Assembly: GCF_031569985.1 (NCBI RefSeq)
Contig: NZ_JAMQKA010000033.1
Location: forward strand, 1-64,000
Direction: 5' to 3'
DNA length: 64,000 nt
From: JAMQKA01 sp031569985
GTDB taxonomy: Bacteria > Bacteroidota > Rhodothermia > Balneolales > Balneolaceae
In this document: positions 61,120 through 64,000 of the stretch, piece after piece
How the letters are laid out: each line of letters opens with the position of its first letter
Position numbering within the stretch: position 1 is the first letter of the stretch
Position numbers and translations under genes: made by a program
The notes under the pieces: generated by a model
What the model saw: the letters and a program-made list of their open reading frames with translations, nothing else
Told to the model about the DNA's origin: nothing
Database searches by the model: none

Positions 61120-61233
61120 TGATAAGAATTTTTGAAGTAGAATAATGCCCATGCTAGAGCCTGCATCGTAGTGCAGGATGACTGTTTTTAAAAAAAATCG
61201 ATAAAAGCCTTTATAAATAAATACTCTTTACAT

Positions 61234-63570
61234 ATGCGAACAAAACTGACAGCTTACCTTCTTCCGCTCCTGGTATTTGTAGTGGCATCAAGTACAGTTC
61301 CGGTTTGGACAGCCCAAGATAATGGGGATCATAAAATTATTGATAATGATGACGGTGCTACGCTGGGGTATTCTCCCTCTTCGGGAATAGAAATATTGAC
61401 CGTTGACAGTTATGCGTTTAAAGATCTGAACCGAAACGGGCAGCTCGATCCCTACGAAGACTGGCGCCTATCGACCGAAGAGCGGGCAAAGGATCTCGCT
61501 TCAAAAATGAGTATCGAACAGATTGCGGGACTGATGCTCTACAGCGGTCACCAAGCTATTCCTTCAACCAGTGGCGGTTTTGGTGGTCCCAGTACGTATG
61601 ATGGGAAAACATACAAAGAAAGCGCCGCCAATCCCTGGGATCTCACTGATCAGCAAAAGAAGTTCCTGACCGAAGATAACCTGCGGCACGTACTTATCAC
61701 CAGCGTGGAATCTCCCGAAGTGGCGGCCCGCTGGAATAATACCATGCAGGCTTATGTAGAGGGGCTGGGGTTGGGCATCCCCTCTAACACCAGCTCCGAC
61801 CCGCGCCACGGAAGCGACTCCTATGCCGAATACAACGCCGGGGCCGGGGGAGACATCTCTATGTGGCCGGGTACGTTGGGTATTGCTGCGACGTTTGATC
61901 CCCAGCTGATGCGAAAATTCGGTGAGATAGCTTCGCGAGAGTACCGGGCGCTTGGAATCACCACCGCTCTTTCACCCCAAATAGATCTGGCCACCGAGCC
62001 GCGCTGGAGCCGTTTTGATGGCACCATGGGCGAAGATCCCGAACTGGCCACCGACATGGCACGGGCGTATGTCGATGGATTCCAGTATTCGAAATCTTCC
62101 GAGGTAGTTGAAAAGGGCTGGGGTTACCAGAGCGTAAATGCGATGGTGAAACACTGGCCGGGCGGCGGCGCGCAGGAGGGCGGTCGTGATGCCCACTACG
62201 CATTCGGATCATACGCCGTATACCCGGGCGATAACCTGGAGGATCACCTGCAGCCGTTTACCGAGGGGGCGTTCAACCTGGAGGGAGAAACGGGCGCAGC
62301 TTCAGCAGCCATGCCCTACTACACCATCTCCCACAACCGAGATACCGTGTACAATGAGAACGTGGGCAATGCCTACAGCAAATATATGATTACTGACCTG
62401 CTGCGGGAGCGCTATAACTATGACGGTGTGGTGTGCACCGACTGGCTCATCACAGCCGATGCCGCCGGAATTGACATATTCAGCGGAAAGCCGTGGGGCG
62501 TGGAAAATCTGACGGTAGCCGAGCGCCATTATGAGGCGATCAAGGCGGGGGTCGACCAGTTCGGCGGGAACAACGAGATGGGTCCCGTACTGGAAGCCTA
62601 CCAGATGGGCGTTAAAGAGTTTGGAGAAGAGTATATGCGCAAGCGTTTTCAGCAGTCAGCGGTTCGGTTGTTACAGAACAGTTTCCGGACCGGCCTGTTT
62701 GAAAATCCCTATGTGGATGTAGCTCATACTAAAAAAACGGTAGGTAGCCCAGAGTTCATGAAAGAGGGCTACCAGGCCCAGCTGCGATCCATTGTGATGC
62801 TTAAAAACAGCGACAATACCCTGCCGCTGGAAAACGATCTGAAAGTATACATTCCACAACGGTATATACCCGAGGGAACGGACTGGTTTGGAAACAAAAT
62901 CCCGGAGCGATGGGAAGATCCGGTGAGCCACGAGATTGCGGAGGATTACTTCGAAGTGGTGGACAGTCCTGACGAAGCTGATTTTGCACTGGTGAGCATT
63001 GAAAGCCCCCAGGGCGGGGATGGCTATTCCGGTGAGAATGCCGAGCAGGGGGGTAATGGGTATATGCCGATAAGCCTGCAATATCAGGATTATACGGCAG
63101 AACATGCCAGAGAGGAAAGCATTGCCGGGGGAAGTCCCTTCGAGGATTTTACCAATCGGAGCTACAAGGGGAAAACAGTCTCTACCCACAACAGCTACGA
63201 TCTCCAAATGGTAAATGAGACGCGGGAGAAAATGGGAGACAAGCCCGTAATTGTAGCCATTAAGGTAAATAATCCAATGGTGTTTGATGAGTTTGAACAG
63301 AATGCCTCTGCAATCTTGATCCACAGCGGAGTACAGGACCAGGCATTGATGGATATTATAACCGGAGAACATGAACCGTCCGGTCTGTTGCCGTTCCAGA
63401 TGCCTGCTAGTATGAAAACTGTGGAAGAGCAGTATGAAGATGTGCCCCGGGACATGAAACCCTATACGGATTCAGAAGGTCATACTTACGATTTTGGATT
63501 CGGCCTGAACTGGGACGGGGTTATCAAAGACGAACGTGTAAAGAGATATGTAACAAATGGAAATATATAA
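61234..63570 (+). CDS. glycoside hydrolase family 3 enzyme, secreted
   Basis: 778 residues. Signal peptide (LLPLLVFVVASSTVPVWTA). A calcium-binding-like DLNRNGQLDPYEDW precedes the GH3 barrel (SSDPRHGSDS; DLATEPRWSRFDGTMGEDPELATDMARAYVDGFQ; AMVKHWPGGGAQEGGRDAH). The nucleophile is Asp403 in GVVCTDWLITAD. The C-terminal domain follows (ALVSIESPQGGDGYSG; YTDSEGHTYDFGFGLNWDG). It is probably a beta-glucosidase or beta-xylosidase; the exact bond is not visible. It ends the run of degradation genes, 16 bp before a SnoaL-like gene. Confidence 0.93.
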   Translation: MRTKLTAYLLPLLVFVVASSTVPVWTAQDNGDHKIIDNDDGATLGYSPSSGIEILTVDSYAFKDLNRNGQLDPYEDWRLSTEERAKDLASKMSIEQIAGLMLYSGHQAIPSTSGGFGGPSTYDGKTYKESAANPWDLTDQQKKFLTEDNLRHVLITSVESPEVAARWNNTMQAYVEGLGLGIPSNTSSDPRHGSDSYAEYNAGAGGDISMWPGTLGIAATFDPQLMRKFGEIASREYRALGITTALSPQIDLATEPRWSRFDGTMGEDPELATDMARAYVDGFQYSKSSEVVEKGWGYQSVNAMVKHWPGGGAQEGGRDAHYAFGSYAVYPGDNLEDHLQPFTEGAFNLEGETGAASAAMPYYTISHNRDTVYNENVGNAYSKYMITDLLRERYNYDGVVCTDWLITADAAGIDIFSGKPWGVENLTVAERHYEAIKAGVDQFGGNNEMGPVLEAYQMGVKEFGEEYMRKRFQQSAVRLLQNSFRTGLFENPYVDVAHTKKTVGSPEFMKEGYQAQLRSIVMLKNSDNTLPLENDLKVYIPQRYIPEGTDWFGNKIPERWEDPVSHEIAEDYFEVVDSPDEADFALVSIESPQGGDGYSGENAEQGGNGYMPISLQYQDYTAEHAREESIAGGSPFEDFTNRSYKGKTVSTHNSYDLQMVNETREKMGDKPVIVAIKVNNPMVFDEFEQNASAILIHSGVQDQALMDIITGEHEPSGLLPFQMPASMKTVEEQYEDVPRDMKPYTDSEGHTYDFGFGLNWDGVIKDERVKRYVTNGNI

Positions 63571-63586
63571 CCGAATTTTAATCACT

Positions 63587-64000
63587 ATGAAAACATGTCT
63601 AACCCTTTTTATACTGTTGACAACTGTAAGTTTTGCCTACGCGCAACTCCCGGTGGAGGTGGCGGAGGACCAGCAAGCGTTGCTGGAGAGCGACGATCCG
63701 CAGCTCCGGGCAAATAAAAAGCTGGTCTTCGACTTCTGGCGGGAGGTATTCCAGGCCCGGAATATGGAGAAGGCGAGCGAATATATGGCGGAGGACTACA
63801 TGCAGCACAATCCCAACGTGGCCACTGGTCGTAAGCCGTTTACCGACTTTTTCGGTCAGTTTGAGCAGCGCCCCGTCAAGCCCACTATCGATAATTTGGT
63901 GACCATTGTGGCCGAAAGAGATCTGGTAATTCTGGCGTTTAAAAGGGAGTTGGAAGATCCGGAGAACGAAGGTGAAACCTATACCACTACCTGGTTTGAT
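63587..64000 (+). CDS. SnoaL/NTF2-like secreted protein (truncated by window end)
   Basis: 138 codons to the edge. The ATG at 63587 gives a signal peptide (LFILLTTVSFAYAQ), then KLVFDFWREVFQARNMEKASEYMAEDYMQHNPNVATGRKPFTDFF, the SnoaL-like cone fold (YMQHNP is the usual mark). It lies 16 bp after the GH3 gene and is probably co-transcribed. Function is unknown; the fold is shared by cyclases, dehydratases and isomerases of small carbonyl compounds. It is cut at the window end. Confidence 0.85.
   Translation, partial: MKTCLTLFILLTTVSFAYAQLPVEVAEDQQALLESDDPQLRANKKLVFDFWREVFQARNMEKASEYMAEDYMQHNPNVATGRKPFTDFFGQFEQRPVKPTIDNLVTIVAERDLVILAFKRELEDPENEGETYTTTWFD

Overview
The window fits a flagellated, moderate-GC member of the Balneolota/Rhodothermota side of the Bacteroidota-like bacteria. 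The evidence is SusC/SusD transport genes, lipoproteins, a NagB-PIG-L fusion, NUDIX-type transcription factors and dispersed intergenic repeats, combined with real flagellar genes (FliS, FliD, flagellins, a sigma28-type promoter, a sigma54 response regulator), which ordinary Bacteroidetes lack. The assignment rests on gene content only; no rRNA or tRNA gene was seen.

Region 1 (64-4334, minus strand) is a flagellar filament-assembly operon: fliS, fliD, a FliT-like chaperone, a small FlgM-like protein and a FleR/FlrC-like sigma54 activator, read from a good sigma28-type promoter at 4308-4334.

Region 2 (4814-23507, plus strand) is a flagellin glycosylation island of tightly packed, mostly overlapping genes that ends in two near-identical flagellin genes. 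It starts with a 1653-residue TPR/OGT-FkbM-glycosyltransferase fusion. A dTDP-3-amino-3,6-dideoxyhexose module follows (RmlA, two 3,4-ketoisomerases of which the first is frameshifted in a T7 run, an acetyltransferase, a PLP aminotransferase). Next come a CDP-glycerol-phosphotransferase-like protein, an unknown small protein and a formyltransferase-like protein. The last part is a set matching the Campylobacter O-methyl-phosphoramidate pathway: an L-glutamine-kinase-like protein fused to a nucleotidyltransferase-like domain, a gamma-glutamyl-CDP-amidate-hydrolase-like amidotransferase and a phosphoglutamine-cytidylyltransferase-like protein, followed by a sulfotransferase-like protein. The inference is that this organism makes CDP-phosphoramidate and decorates its flagellin glycan with a phosphoramidate. 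This is the most interesting system in the window.

Region 3 (23508-24511) has no convincing gene. It holds a terminator, an array of eleven imperfect palindromes at exactly 23-bp spacing, and a perfect 20-bp palindrome.

Region 4 (24512-49962) is mostly housekeeping and metabolism: DoxX and a PQQ-type sugar dehydrogenase, NUDIX hydrolases, an SDR, a BtuF-like protein, YceI, a DUF4168 protein, alkyladenine glycosylase, a YihY protein, MutS, a GntR-type regulator, MnmD, a DUF4097 surface-type protein, an M20 amidohydrolase, an FAD oxidoreductase, an S8 protease, a PfkB kinase and RdgB. It also has an amino-sugar group (NagB-PIG-L fusion, HGSNAT-like acyltransferase, sodium:solute symporter) and a VOC protein.

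Region 5 (49965-64000) is a polysaccharide- or ester-utilization locus. It has a NUDIX-winged-helix regulator, two type-B carboxylesterases, SusC/SusD, a further esterase, a GH3 enzyme and a truncated SnoaL-like protein. Three copies of an inverted repeat, ATTGTTGC-N5-GCAACAAT or a variant, lie upstream of the first esterase (and the regulator), of susC and of the second esterase. They are probably the operators of the NUDIX regulator.
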